DNA of 64,000 bases, taken from assembly GCF_000499845.2 (NCBI RefSeq), contig NC_023758.2, positions 39,202,108 through 39,266,107 on the forward strand, written 5' to 3'. This DNA comes from Phaseolus vulgaris (taxonomy: Eukaryota; Streptophyta; Magnoliopsida; Fabales; Fabaceae). The number at the start of each line of letters is the position of its first letter. Position 1 is the stretch's first letter. Of the stretch, positions 37,801 through 51,048 are shown piece after piece. The position numbers and the translations under genes are program-made. Under the pieces are notes generated by a model. The model did not search any database, was not told the origin of the DNA, and saw only the letters and a list, made by a program, of their open reading frames with translations.

Positions 37801-39232
37801 ATTAACTCCTAACCGTAATCAACCATTGTAAATGACTTTACAAGTGAATGGCTTGAAATTATTACAAGTACAGAGGTCAATAAATAAAAAACATTTTTTT
37901 AATCTAATAGTTATATTCATGTAGTTTAAATGTAATTCATAAGTACTTTAAAATAAACTTTATATTTTTAATTGATAAAAAAATCCTTAAAAGAAAAAGA
38001 GGGAGTTATGTTATCAAGTTCAACTGACAGGACAACTATAAACCCTTAATTCAATTCAAGTAAGGTAGAACAATTATGGCAGCTCTCCTACAAAAAATTT
38101 AATCATTCGTAAGTATCCTTAAAAATAACAACCCCGAAAATGAATATTATGAAACAGGGAGCAAGTGAGTTATTTTGTTTTGATGATCACCTTCCGGAAA
38201 ATATTGCGGACAGGTTCGACAATGCTGCGGGCTTCGACGGTGCCGCAGGTAACACTAGGCAGCAAAGGAGTGAATGCAAAGTAGTTGCGAGGCGAGACCA
38301 CGTGAACCTCATATCTGGGATTGTTCAGATTCTTCAAGAAACTCGTGCCAGCCCACCCTGTTCCCAGCACCACCACTTTTTTCTTCTCCGGCACCGCTGC
38401 TTCAGATGCCCCTACAGCCTCTCCGTAAGCCAGAACCCCTCCACCACTGCATCAACCAAACCATTCTCCTCTTCACACATCACACAAATATGCAGTGCTA
38501 TTTGTAAATATTTTATTGAAATCCATTCTATTGCAACTACCCATTATTAATTTTATCATAGGATAATTAATTTAACAGCGCATTTTACTGAATGTGTCAA
38601 AATTCAGAAATTATTAGTGAATTCAAACAACGGTCCGAAATTATCGCATGATTTCCCATAGATTAATTGTGTCAATTAATCCAGATTTTCAAATTACAAG
38701 AAAAAGTTTCCAGCGTTCAATTTACTACATCATAATATAGATAATGTAATAATCTATGATCAAAATTAACTACTCCTTTCCATTTTATGAAGTCAGAAGA
38801 CATTATACATTTCTCTTACACGGGGTGTATATGAATTAAATTGTACAATATATGTGCGTCATTTCTGCATAAGTCTTCATAGATCTATGAACTCATGTAA
38901 TACCTATATATTCAATTAAGTTGTAACTTGAATACAGAACAGAGTTGGACGCAGAAGATCGGATAATAATTTTGAATATATTTTTGCCATCAAATGTTGT
39001 TTTTTATTGCAGTACAAGAATCTGACTTTAAAGCAAAATTCAGCGAAGTAGAGGCGAAAATAAGATACGATAAGTGAAAGCAAAATTGTGTTTGTGGAAA
39101 AAGAAAGTGAAGAACTCGGGAAGTTAGAAGTTGATGGTACCTTACGGTGGTGCAGAGAAGCACAAGCTTGAAGTTGGAACCGTGGTCACCGAAAGCACTA
39201 GAAAGTCGTTTAAAGAAAGTGAAATTCCGCAT
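34873..39232 (-). CDS. External alternative NAD(P)H-ubiquinone oxidoreductase, NDB type with EF-hand, mitochondrial
   Basis: A rotenone-insensitive type II dehydrogenase that would oxidise cytosolic NADH at the outer face of the inner mitochondrial membrane, stimulated by Ca2+. Ten exons: 39232-39141, 38446-38191, 37432-37226, 37025-36775, 36567-36345, 36206-36102, 35813-35541, 35450-35329, 35197-35078 and 34960-34873. All introns are GT-AG and the total is 578 aa, normal for NDB2-4. A basic amphipathic N-terminus ([14 protein letters not shown]) fits import. FAD-site Rossmann motif GTGWAG is at 59-64, the nucleotide-site motif GGGPTG at 224-229, and YALGDCA near 364-370. The EF-hand loop [12 protein letters not shown] (389-400) keeps its Ca2+ ligands. 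Glu261 ends the second Rossmann strand (LLEAGDH), where NDB1-type enzymes have Gln, which favours NADH. The C-terminus is RDSSQI. The closest class is NDB2-like, by remembered sequences. Confidence 0.94.
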
Positions 39233-41021
39233 TTTCTGTTGTTACAGTAAGGTTCGGGATGGAGTTTCCGGAATGGTGGGAAGAGAGAGAATGGTGAATT
39301 GAAATGAATTGGATGAAAGAATCAGTTACAGAGCACGAAGCGCGTGAGTTCTAGGCGGTGATACCTTCCGTGATCACTTTCCCTTCTACTTTTCAATTTA
39401 AATTAAACTAAAAAAGAAGATTAAAGAAAAGAGTAGGTGAAGGCATGTAGCAGCCACCAGATTAATGATGTATTAATGCACCAATAATTTTAATACTTCT
39501 AATATGTCTTCATATCAATTCTCTTGTTTTTCTTTCTTTATGTGGTAAGTATAAATTTATTTTAATTGCCAAATACATGTACTTATTTTTTTCCATTAAT
39601 ACTTTTCATAAAACAAAAATTTACCATTCATAGAAAAATTAGTAGGAGAGTATATTACTCGGAATATGTAATCATACTTTATAGTAAACACTGTAACAAT
39701 ACAAATTTTTTTTATAAAAGAAATTACTGTCCTCGGAAGGATGCAATATATACAATCATAGTTTTCATGTCAATAATCAACGTGAATTTTCAAGTATTTA
39801 TTTTGTTGGTTACAAATTATAGTCAATGAATAATACACCATCAAAATTGGACTTTTATAGTATTTAACTTAAATGTATTAAAAATTTAAAACTATTTTGT
39901 ACTATTTAATTACTTAAAAATATATTAGTGTCAAATAGAGAAAAATGTATATAAATAATTATTAGTTTTATCTTCAAAATAATGTAATTTTTTTGAAAAA
40001 ACAAGTCTTTAATCAAGAGTTAAAGAGGATGAGAGTGTTTTTTTTAAATCTCTTTTTAGTTTTGAACCATTTGCATTCTTACATGAAGTTGAAAAAATAA
40101 CATATCATTATAGAATCATAGTATTTTGATATATTATATGTATTAAAGTCTTGTTCTTAAGCAGATTAAAAGAAAAAAATATATAAATTATTTTTTATAT
40201 TAACTTTTAAATGATGTTGAGACTATATCGAAATAAAACTATTTACAATATTGACATTAATTTTAAACTATTTACAATATTAACATTAATTTTAAAGAAA
40301 GGATATAAAGATGATTGTTTTTAAAATGAAGCGAATGGAGCACCGATCTTGTGGAAAATTGAAATCTAATTGTTTATGATTGATTATTAATAGTTGTTAG
40401 GCTCAAAAAACGCTGCCAGACAATAGAGGAAGCAGGTGCACATGACACACGTTTACGGTTTGTGCCTCCTTTTTCATTCCTTTAAGTACAAATATTTTGA
40501 AACTAGTTCGTTAATTTTTATGATCAATTCGTTAAGGTTTGTTTGGTTCATTTGACAGACTGGTCCATCTGTCTACAATAATCACCTTATTCTCTTTCCT
40601 TATATAATTTGAGACTCATTCTTAGTATGTAGACTTCCATGGTTCTTATTCTATGCCACACATTTATGACATCTATATTATATATATTATATTATATTTT
40701 ATTTCAAGAGACTCTTATTTTATTACATATTTTAAAGATTTGTTTATAAGTTTATGTCTATTTTAAAAATGTTATAAGATATATATTATTATAATTCTTT
40801 ATTTGTACTTTAGTGTTTGAAAATTTAAAACTCAGTTTTAAATTTAAGAATTTTTTTTTTCATTTCATTATGTTGTAACCCGAATTTATTTTATAAAACC
40901 TATATATTGAATTTCTGAATATGATCTCTGCATTAAAATACTCTAAATACAAAAATAATAATCAATCGATTATAAAAGAGTATAAAAAATTGTGATCTAC
41001 CTATTACATTATCTCAGGTAT
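39233..41021. other. NDB 5' flank and gene-free interval
   Basis: 39233-39420 is likely leader and promoter of the NDB gene. No clear TATA element was pinned down. The rest is AT-rich; the weak + ORF at 39566-39829 is not supported. Confidence 0.4.
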
Positions 41022-41400
41022 CACTAGAATAAAATCATGAAATAGAAAAATTTGTAAAGATCAAAATAATTAGTTGCAGTAGTAATTAAATTATATATTA
41101 TTTTATAAATTAAAAAAAATTGGTTTCTATATTAATTTCTATTATTAGTAAATAGTTTCTAAATTGTTATCTAATTAGCAACCAAAGTTTTAACTACCAA
41201 TTATTTAGTTTCTAAATTTGGTAGCAAAAACTTTGCTTACTAATTAGATATCAATTTAGAAACTATTTAACCATAATAGAAACTAATTTAGAAACCAATT
41301 TTTTTTTTAGTTTCTAAAATGGTCTCTAATTTAGTTACTATTGCAACTAATTATTTTGGTATCTAAAAATTGATTTCTATTTCATGATTTTCTTCTAGTG
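41022..41400. mobile_element. CACTA-type MITE with TAT target duplication
   Basis: It starts CACTAGAATAAAATCATGAAA and ends TTTCATGATTTTCTTCTAGTG. The two halves are largely reverse complements around a centre near 41210 ('tttggtagcaaaaactttgc' against 'gcaaccaaagttttaactacc'). TAT lies on both sides (41019-41021 and 41401-41403), the 3-bp duplication expected for CACTA elements. Length 379 bp, no ORF. Confidence 0.82.
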
Positions 41401-42424
41401 TATCTTATTCCAATTATATGTCCATATAAAGTAATGATTATAATATTTTTTAATTTATGTTATACTTGATATACTATATTTTTTTTCCATTATTAGATTT
41501 TTTTTTGGAGAACATAAATGTGATAAAATAGTTTCATAAAAACATAACCACTTACACAATTCAAAGATAAAAGATATTAGGTTCAGTAATACTTTAGTGT
41601 AGCTTTTTCACCCTATATTAAAGAAGCTCATATTAAAACTAGTTAATTCCTACAATGGAACTTAAAGAAAATTTTGTCTTCCATCCTAAGTGATACTTTA
41701 ACAATGTAGCAAAATCAAGGAGAGAATGAATAAACTATAACAAAATGACGAGGCTAAGAAAAAGAAGAGGAAATTTGAGTGACTTGGTATATGATGAAGA
41801 AACAAGAAGATTCATTGACACATAAACGATGAAAAGATAATTTTGCATACTTAGATCAACAATATAAGACAAATGGAGTGTGAGGTTCCAACTAAAGTAC
41901 TAGGATTTTTCAATTGTTCTTAATTAAAATTGAGTTAAAATCTATTCTCCTCTTATATTATGCAAAAGTGGAGTTTTCATAAATAAATAAAAACAATAAT
42001 ATAAGAAGTTTTAGACAACAAATGTTTATGATTGAGTAATGGAGTCACATAGAGTATACTCTATACATTGTAAGATATTTGTTGATTGTTTAAAAGACAC
42101 AACTTTGAATTTGTTTAATGGTCTTCAAACGACCTCATCAACTTATTTTAAAAAGCTATGTTAAGGTTAAACTCTTATTATCATAAGAGACTTGATTTTA
42201 AGAACAACCTTAATCAAAATTTAATGGAGTATTAGAAACTTTAATATGATTAAAAAGTATACTGAGATTCATTTTTTATTAATGTAAGACTTTGATTTAT
42301 TAACAATTCCAAGTAAGGTATAATTAAGATCAAATGATATTTTTGTTTGACTTATGAAGTGACAACAAAAACTATAGAGTTAGGGTGTTTCTTCGTACAT
42401 TTCTACATTTTTTTATTCTAAACG
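41401..42424. other. Gene-free AT-rich interval
   Basis: Nothing recognised; short ORFs only. Confidence 0.45.
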
Positions 42425-43730
42425 AAAATAAGTGATAAGACAAAAATATGAGTTTACTCTATAAAAGTCGTGTTTCATACACACAACTTATATTATAAAT
42501 TTGTGTGTGTAAAAGTCGTATAAATAGATCATGATTTATCGTAAAATTTGTAACACAAAAATTGTAAAAAAATAGTAAACTTAATGACATGCTGTGTATG
42601 CCTCGGTTGTATGGATTTCATTAATTTTATTTTTTTAAAATTTTGGTTAATAAAAAATATAATATGTACATTTAAAAAAATTAAACAATTAATTGAATTG
42701 TTAAAAAATATTTAGTTATTTTCTAATTAAAAAATAATTAAAAAATTGTGTAAAACCTAATAAAAATCTCATACTTAAACTCTAAATCATATATTTTAAA
42801 CTCTGGGTAAAAATTATAAACCACATATTCTAAACCATAAAATATAAAATGTATCCTTAAACCCTAACTCTAAGCAAAATATAACACCCTAAACCCCAAC
42901 AGTAAATCTTTATAAAATTATTTAAAAAATAATGAATTATTATTCTATAACTTTTTAAATATGTAATAAAAATAGTACAGAAATTATATAATATTGTTAA
43001 ATTATTATTTAAAAATATTTAAGTGATTTTTTATTAATTAATGTGTATAAAATTTTAAATTTAAAAAAATATTTAATAATAATATTATTTTTATGAAATT
43101 CACACTAAAATTATACATGTACAACACGACCTTAACTTTACTAATTTTTTTTATAAATTTTGTATTTTTTTAATACTAATCAATTTCGTGTTTAAACTCC
43201 ACAACTTCCATGTTCCATACAAACAAAAGTTGTTTCATTCACACGAAAGTTGTTTACACGACTTCTTTCAAAAAACAATTCTCACAAAAATGTCTATGGA
43301 AGATATTCATGAAATAAACTCACCCTTCTACTATTTTTATAATAAAAAAAGTTTATATCCATTTTAATAATTTCAAGAAAAAAATGGTGTTTTTTCCATC
43401 CAATAATCAACCATGAACTATCACACCATGTGTTTCCGATCACGTAGCCTAGGCTGCATCTACTACAGTCTACACCATAAAAATATAAATTATATTTTAA
43501 ACTAAAAAGAATATTTAAACTCTGATATAAAATTTATTTTTATATATTAAAAAAGTTCTTAAAAAAATTGTTGAAAGTAAACTTTAAAATAAAGAAAAAA
43601 ATAATAATTGAGGAATAATCGAATACGAAATTTTGGTAGCGATGATATTCGGAACAGTATTTAAAAAAATAAAAGAACAAATATTAAGAAAGTGAGAAAA
43701 ATGAGAATCTCATTCTTTAATTTTTATTAG
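42425..43730 (+). repeat. Left copy of a 1.3-1.4 kb direct duplication flanking RCL1
   Basis: It aligns along its length with 48494-49906: both run from 'aataagtgat' through 'gagtttactctataaaa', telomere-like 'aaaccctaa' patches and 'aatactaatcaatttcgtgtt' to 'acaaatattaagaaagtgagaaaaa', and stop at 'aatttttatta'. An inner part (about 42449-43322) has related ends in inverted orientation, so a long-TIR transposon may be included. The copy stops only 5 bp before the first site II element of RCL1. Confidence 0.8.
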
Positions 43731-43734
43731 GGCC

Positions 43735-43808
43735 TGGGCTTCTGTTATAAAATCCTAGCCCAAAACTCTCCAATAAACCCAAGGGAGAGTCGCTCTTTGT
43801 AGGGTTTA
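43735..43808 (+). promoter_or_regulatory. RCL1 core promoter: two site II elements, TATA box, telo-box
   Basis: TGGGCT on the + strand (43735-43740) and TGGGCT on the minus strand (43762-43757) bracket a TATA box TATAAAA (43746-43752). TAGGGTTTA (43800-43808), the inverted telo-box, falls just before the start codon region. Site II plus telo-box is the established signature of plant ribosomal-protein and ribosome-biogenesis promoters, which fits the gene. One site II is upstream of the TATA box and the other just downstream. Confidence 0.7.
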
Positions 43809-43898
43809 TCGTCTTCGTCTCTTGCAACTCCTCCCTTCTGCATTCCGCTACCGGGGCATCGAAGTCTGCAGCTTCTACTACGCAGGTGTATTCATAGA

Positions 43899-45836
43899 AT
43901 GGGGAAAACGGCGTACAAGAGGTTGCAGGGAAGCCAGAGCTTCCGGCAGCGGCTTCTTCTCGCCACTCTCTCTTCCACTCCCATTCTCATCGAAGATATT
44001 CGTGCCGACGAAACTTGGCCAGGTCTCCGCGACCACGAGATTTCACTCCTCCGTCTCTTCGAAACTGTCTGCGACGATTGCCACGTCGAAATCAACGAAA
44101 CTGGTATTTTTTTTTTTATTTATCAATCAAGTTTAGTTGCAGTACCACCACCACCACCAAGGGATTGGTTATTCATTTTATTTGGGTTGAACAGGTACCA
44201 AATTAAAATACAAACCTGGAACTATTATCGGTGGCAGGCAACACCGTGCGCACGATTGTGGCGTCTCGCGCTCCATTGGCTATTTTCTGGAGCCACTCAC
44301 TGTGTTGTGTTTGTTTGCCAAACAGCCCCTCACCATTAGGCTCAAAGGTATATTAGTTGTAATAATTTGATTTTTCTTTGAAACCTATGTCAGAAGGACC
44401 GTTTAAAGATATTTAAATGATTTGAATTATAACTGGGATATTGTTTATCAGGGATTACAAATGATTCTAAGGATCCATCGGTTGATACCTTCAAGTCTAC
44501 TGCTTTACCCATATTGAAGCGCTTTGGAGTTCCCTCTGAAGGCTTGGAGCTTAAAGTAGAGAGTCGCGGAGTACCTCCCAATGGTGGCGGCGAAGTTATT
44601 TTATCACTTCCCGTTGTTCAGAGTCTAGCTGTAAGTTTCTGATTCTTTTGATGATTTCGACTTTTATTTAAATTTGTTTGTTATCTAATGTGTACTTCAC
44701 TTCCTAACAGGCTGTTAGTTGGATTGATGAAGGTTTTGTGAAGAAAATTAGAGGAACTACCTTTTCAACCAGAGTGTCTGTTCAGTTTGAAAATAGCATG
44801 ATTAAAGCTACCCGTGGAATAATCAATCCGCTCGTTTCTGATGTGCACATTTTCTCTGATCACAGATCAGGTCCTCAGGCTGGAAAGTATGATTCCTTCC
44901 ATTCAGTGGAATTTGTTGAATATTGAATTTCAGTTTTGGAAATATATTTGGTAGAAATAGGTAAAGTCATAGTATTTGTAACTCCTTTTGTTGGACATTT
45001 GCTGGTGCAGCTCTCCTGGTTTTGGGATTTCGCTGGTAGCGGAAACTACATCTGGTTGCTTCATCTCCGCAGACAATGCTGTTTCTCATGCGAGGGACGA
45101 TGATTCTTCTAGCCTTGCAGATGATGCAAAAAGAGACCTGATGCCTCCAGAGGATATTGGCGTGGGGACTGCCAATGCTTTACTTGGTGAGATAGCTCAA
45201 AGTGGAGTGGTAGATTCAACACATCAGGTTAGTATGTCGGCAGTTTCTTTCTCCCCTTTTAATGTTTCTGTGTCAAGTGATGGATACTGGAGTTTAAAAA
45301 CGTAGAAATATGGACTGAGACTTCTTACAGAAGTGAAAAAGTTATGATTCCAGTTGACTGATGGTAGTAGATAGAATATAGAAGTAGACTCATACAATAG
45401 AGAGAAAGAGATATTGAGCGTAAAAAAAAGTAAAGAAAATGCAACAGGAATGCACCTTCCTAGGAAGTGTTCTGACTCAAAGGCTATGGTGCTGAAATAC
45501 GTAGCTACTAGTTCAATTTTATTGTCTTGCATGTGGGTTTGTAGGACTGGTGTATATGATGAAATTTAATTCCATTTGTGGAATTTTGGACTCCCCTAAT
45601 ATTTTTTTTATTGCTTTGGTTTATAGGGCTTGCTATTTCTTCTTTGTGCACTATGCCCTCAAGATGTTTCCAAGGTTCGCGTTGGAAAACTTTCCCAGTA
45701 CGGGGTTGAAACTCTTAGAAACATTAGGGATTTTCTAAATTTGAAGTTCATTATCAAACCAGAGCCGAACTCACAGTCAGTTTTTCTCAAGTGTGTTGGT
45801 TATGGCATGAAGAACCTTTCTCGAAAGGTATCATAA
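43899..45836 (+). CDS. RCL1: RNA 3'-terminal phosphate cyclase-like protein, 40S ribosome biogenesis factor
   Basis: A nucleolar factor needed for early pre-18S rRNA cleavages; yeast Rcl1 acts with the GTPase Bms1. Six exons: 43899-44103, 44195-44347, 44452-44630, 44711-44886, 45011-45227 and 45627-45836. All introns are GT-AG and the joined frame is 379 aa, usual for the family. Motifs: start MGKTAYKRLQGSQSFRQRLL, then the cyclase-fold segment KPGTIIGGRQHRAHDCGVSR (75-94), PPNGGGEV (161-168), SPGFGISLVAETTSGC, and the C-terminal CVGYGMKNLSRK. Where true cyclases carry the catalytic His of HLADQ, this protein reads DSTHQ (306-310), with Asp at the His position by my alignment. That matches the non-enzymatic RCL1 branch. 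Start chosen by family similarity; an overlapping + ORF at 43822 is in another frame. Confidence 0.94.
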
Positions 45837-48493
45837 AGCGCGGTCAACGGTGTTATAAATCCAAAATACAAGTCTGAAAGAATTGTAATTTTGAAGCAAC
45901 TGCTAGTTTGGTACCCGGAAAAGGGCTCAACCGCAGCTTCAATATGTAATATTATGCCAATGATCATGATATACCTTCTCCCAAATGAAAGAACAGGTTT
46001 AAGTTCAGTTTCAATTGTAACCCAGTTTTGCTAGCTAATATATATATAGATTTTAGCGTTTTTCACATATGGATTTATTATTCCTTTTAGCATTTCTCTT
46101 GTCCTGAATAGCAAGCACTTCTCCATTATCGGTGCTATACAAGAAATCCCTGTTTAACAACCATGCTGTTTGTGTCTATGATTATCCAAAAACTTGATGC
46201 CCTGATAAAGCTGCTTCATATTTTATTACTATGCTTCTGTAAGCTTTGTTTGCCAACAAGACAACATAAAAAATTGATTAGCAATTAGCAAAAGTACTAT
46301 GGAGCACACTGAGTTTGAAGAATCTGACATTAGCAATTAGTTAAATTAAGGATGTGAACTGGCAAGACTCTTCAGCTGTAAACATTATATTCTTAGAGCG
46401 ATGTTGGCAGAGAAGATGGTTTCAAAATAAGTAACAACCCCAAAAAAGCATATTCGGAATCAGGAAACACAAGTTGAATAAAACTCCATCATTAGGGTCA
46501 TACAAATAGAAGGTCCCTTTCCTTATAATTGAATAAGAGCATTTACTATAGAGGGTCAACATTTGCAGAGTCTTATTTTCATTCAAGAAACTTTTAGAGT
46601 CTTATTTATTTAAAGGAGAGTTCATAATCTCGTAATTTTTAAGTAATTCTTGTAAGTTTCAGTTCAATATTTAGGTTTTATAAGACTTTCATTTTTATAA
46701 TTTTTATTTTGTATTTTAATTTTTTTCAACATAAAATTAATGTAGTTATTATAATTAACTCTTAATTTGGGTGTTTTAAACTCATGTTAATATTGGAAAA
46801 TTATTTCTTCTTCTTAAGATTGAAGATCTTATACAAAATTAAATCTTAATCATAAAACTTTCATCGAGTTAAGTTTTCTATACAACTTGAGTCTTAAATT
46901 AAGATCCCCTTGTTAATACAGTCATGGTATTGGAGATCCTTTAATATGTTCCACTATGTAGGAAAAAATGTCCTTTTTTTGTTAGAGCTATTACATTTAG
47001 TTAGAATTGGTTCGTGATTAGTTGGAGGATTTCATTATTTGTATTTGTATTAATTACATTTTAAGCTAAATGAGACCATTCTTACATATTCAACCAAATT
47101 TCTTTAGCCGGTTTATTTATGACATATTTTGACTCTACTATGTTTTACAGCATGGCATTAGACATCAGCGGACTTAAAAACACTTGAATCGCTTTGGTAA
47201 TGCATGCACTGTTTACATATAAAAAACATGTATGGAATGCAAGAGGAAATATCTTTTATGTACTAAGTTTTGTTTTATTTTTTATCTATTAAAATATTGA
47301 CACGTTATTTAATAAATTTATCGTATAATTATTAAAATATTTTCTTTCTTGAAATATTTATTCTTTTAAGAACTCATTATTTAACATTTTAAATATTTTA
47401 CACACACACCTATATATATATTATATCCCATTGCTAGTACTCATATGCCCCTTCAAAATTCCAACTCAGTGAAAGTAATCTGGAATTATCTCCACTATCT
47501 ATTTTATTAAGCTAACATTTTATAGTAAAATTATTTATAATAATAAATTATGTCAAAGGGTCAGGATCTCATCCATCAGAATCCATTCCCAATACAAGGT
47601 AGTTAAATAAGTTTGGAGTTAGTATTTAATTGGATTTCAAAATCACATTAAGAGAACTTTTACATCTTCAACAACGTTCATTTCTTTAATGTATCTCAAT
47701 TTCCTTTATCACATTAGACGGGAATAAGTTTATTTTTACCTCTATAAAGTAGTTTTTTAGAGTAATTAAAATGACATATAAACATAAGTGAAAAACTTAT
47801 ATAAATAAAAAAATTAATTATTCATGTTTTATTTTATAATAATCAATATTTTTTTAGATTTTTTTTTTCTTATATGTTTTCTAGCCCCATCCATCATTAA
47901 ATTGACAATCAGATGCCACACTTGGATTTTTAACGGTGATTAGAGAAAAATTATCCGATCAGAATTTTGAATAGAGTTAATTCAATTATGCTCATTTTTT
48001 TGCTTTGCATTTGCATGTGAGATATTTGGTCCTAAGATTAGTTGAGGGTCCTAGTAATGTATTCATATATTAATGAGAACTTTGTGCTGCAAGTTAGGAT
48101 ATCACCCTTCTTTAAGAGTTGAAGCTTTTTGTGAGTAATTATCCTTTTATTCAAGTAAGAAAATATAGTTTTAATTTTTCAATAAAAGTTTAATTACTAT
48201 CCATAAAGAAAAAAATATTACACCATCTTCAAGTTTTATAGATCACTCAAATCTATTAATATTATTAAGAAAAATGATATCTGGTTTGGTTTGATAATCA
48301 CTTTGAGAATTATTTTTTAATAAAATCGAAACGCATGACAATGGATTCAAAATAAAGAGTACCAAATTTTTTTTTTAATTAAAAACTGTAATAATAAAGT
48401 GATTTTGAATGTAAATATTTTGGAAAAAACATCAAAATGTGCAAATTATTTTCTTTCTAAATTATCATAATGGATGTAAATCTTTTTGTAATA
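45837..48493. other. RCL1 3' flank and gene-free interval
   Basis: The first few hundred bases should include the RCL1 3' untranslated region. Nothing else is recognised; AT-rich with no ORF of note. Confidence 0.45.
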
Positions 48494-49906
48494 AAATAAG
48501 TGATGAGAAAAAAATACGAGTTTACTCTATAAAAATGGCTTTTATACAACTTCTATTATAGGTTGTGTAGATAGATCACGATTTTGATGCAATCTCTAAA
48601 GAATTTGTGGAATTTGCACATGAATTTAATTAGTAACAAAATTGTGTAGGAAAAACACAAAAATTGTAAAAAAATAGTAGACCTTAAGGCATGTTCTACA
48701 TGCATGACTTATTTGTATGGATTTTTTATTAGTTGTGCATCCATGACTTTAACTTCAATGATTTTTTTTTAATTTTTGGTTAATTAAAAATATAATATAT
48801 ACATTTAAAAAATCAAATAATTAATTGAATTGTTAAAAAATATTTAATTATTTTTTAATTGAAAAATAATTAAAAAATTGTGTAAAACCAAAATCATACA
48901 CCGTAATTATAAATCCTAAGAAAAATCTCACACCTAAACTTTAAATCATAAACTCTAAACTTACATAAAAATTATGGACTATATACCCTAAACCATAGAA
49001 TATAAAATGTATATTTAAAACCTAACTCTAAATAATAAAAATAAAACATAACACCTAACCCTAAATCCTGAACCTGAACTCTAACCTTAAATCTACCGTA
49101 AAATTATTTAAAAAATATAAAATAATATTATGTAACTTTTTAAACATGTAACAAAAATTGTACAGAAATTATATAATATTATTAAATTATTATTTAAAAA
49201 TATTTAAGTGATTTGTGATTTGTTATTAATTAATGTGTATAAATTTTTAAATATTTTAGAAAGAAGATTTAATAATAGTATTATTTTTTATGAAATTTAC
49301 ACCAAAATTATACATGTAAAATACGACTTTAGTTTTACTATTTTTTTTATAAATTTTGTATTTTTTTAATACTAATCAATTTCGTGTTCGAACTCCAAGA
49401 CTTCTATGTTCCATTATACACACCAAAGTTGTGTACACAACTTCTTAAAAAGAAAAATCTCACAAAAATGTATATGGAAGATGTTCATGAAATAAACTCA
49501 CGCTTCTACTATTTTTGTAATAGTTTCTATCCATTTTAATTTTGAGAAAAAATGGTGCTTTTTCCATCCAATAATCAATCATGAACTATCACACCATGTG
49601 TGTGTTTCCGATTACGTTGTAGCCTAGGCTGCATCGTCTACACCCTAAATATATAAATTATATTTTAAACTAAAAAAATATTGAAAGTCTGATATAAAAT
49701 TTATTTTTATATATTAAACAAGTTCTTAAAAATTTTGTTGAAAGTAAACTTTAAAATAAAGGCAAAAAAAAAAAAAAATTGAACAATGATCGAATACGAA
49801 TTTTTTGTAGCGATGATGTTCGGAATAGTATTTAAAAAAAAATAAAAGAACAAATATTAAGAAAGTGAGAAAAATTAGAATCTCATTTTTTTTTAATTTT
49901 TATTAC
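48494..49906 (+). repeat. Right copy of the 1.3-1.4 kb direct duplication flanking RCL1
   Basis: Partner of 42425-43730, in the same orientation about 6.1 kb away. It differs by many substitutions and small indels (for example extra sequence around 48560-48640), so it is not a recent event. The inner inverted-end element is about 48507-49502 here. Confidence 0.8.
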
Positions 49907-51048
49907 GAAAGTGATTAAACATTATGATCTCAACAAAGAAAATATTTTGTGTCATTAGCAAAAATTTAGAGTTTATAATTAAAATCTAAATTTCCTTGAG
50001 CTAAACTTTGTTTTTTCATCTTATATCAACAACTAATTCTTTTGAATATTAAACCAGCTTCTAAAATAATATATGCTCTGTTTTTTTATTAAGAAAAGTG
50101 ATTCTTTAAATGATACAAATAAATCTTAAAACTACTCTCTATCCAAGATATTTTAACATAAAACTTGTTTTATCGTATAATTGATTTACACTCAACTTAT
50201 ACCTACTTTTGACAATTGGTTTAAACACAAACCTATTAATTAATATAACTATTAAAATAAAAAATATACAAGTATTAAAAATATAATTATATTTTCCTTC
50301 TTCCTTATTTTAACCAAGCAAGAAAAACAAAATAATCATTTTATTTTTCTTTAATTTCCTTTCTCAAAATCTATATTTTCTTTAATTGTTTTTTTCTCTC
50401 ATCTCTTAGCATTAAATGAAACGGAAGTATTAGACCATTACTTCTGAGTTTTACTTTTTTTTTATCTTCTAAGAAACAAAGTATGAAGGGATTAACTCAT
50501 TTTACGCACTGCAATCAAAATCATGAGGGTTTGGATTCATGATTGTTAAGAAAGCCTTACTCATGTTACAGTTCACATAAAAACCTCACAAAGATAAGTT
50601 AATTTCATAAAAGAGAAAATTACCATTTTTAATGCATTAGTATCAGACCACACAACTACCACTACCATTAATTTACTTCATGAACATGCAAAACACTTGA
50701 ATTAGAAGGAGTCTCATGGTTGAACAGTTGAATCTAGTACAAATTCCACGCATATATATACCTGCAAATTTGGCTGCCACACATTACTATTATTGTTCAG
50801 GTGTGGAAGGAGGGATCTCAGGAAGTGGAACAACCCTACACAAGAATAGATCATTAAAGAAACCTTTGAAGTTTGGGTTTGGTAAATTATTATACATGGA
50901 TCATGAAATTTAATAAAAATGTAACAACCTCCAGAGAACCATCAAAACCCTACTTAAAAAAAACACAGATTTCTATTCTCTGGTTTCCCTTTTCAACGAC
51001 CCCAAAAAACACAATAATCCACTACGTCAATCTCGAATTAGTGTCACA
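49907..51048. other. Interval between repeat and membrane-protein gene
   Basis: AT-rich, no convincing gene. A 65-codon + ORF at 50716-50913 lies where the 3' untranslated region of the minus-strand gene would be, and lacks recognisable similarity. Confidence 0.4.

Noticed and set aside
43822..44136. 104-codon + ORF overlapping RCL1 exon 1
   Set aside because: Different frame from the conserved RCL1 protein; it runs into intron 1.
42425..49906. Direct repeats read as LTRs of one giant element containing RCL1
   Set aside because: They lack TG..CA ends, PBS and polypurine tract, and the enclosed sequence is an ordinary intron-containing host gene with its own promoter.
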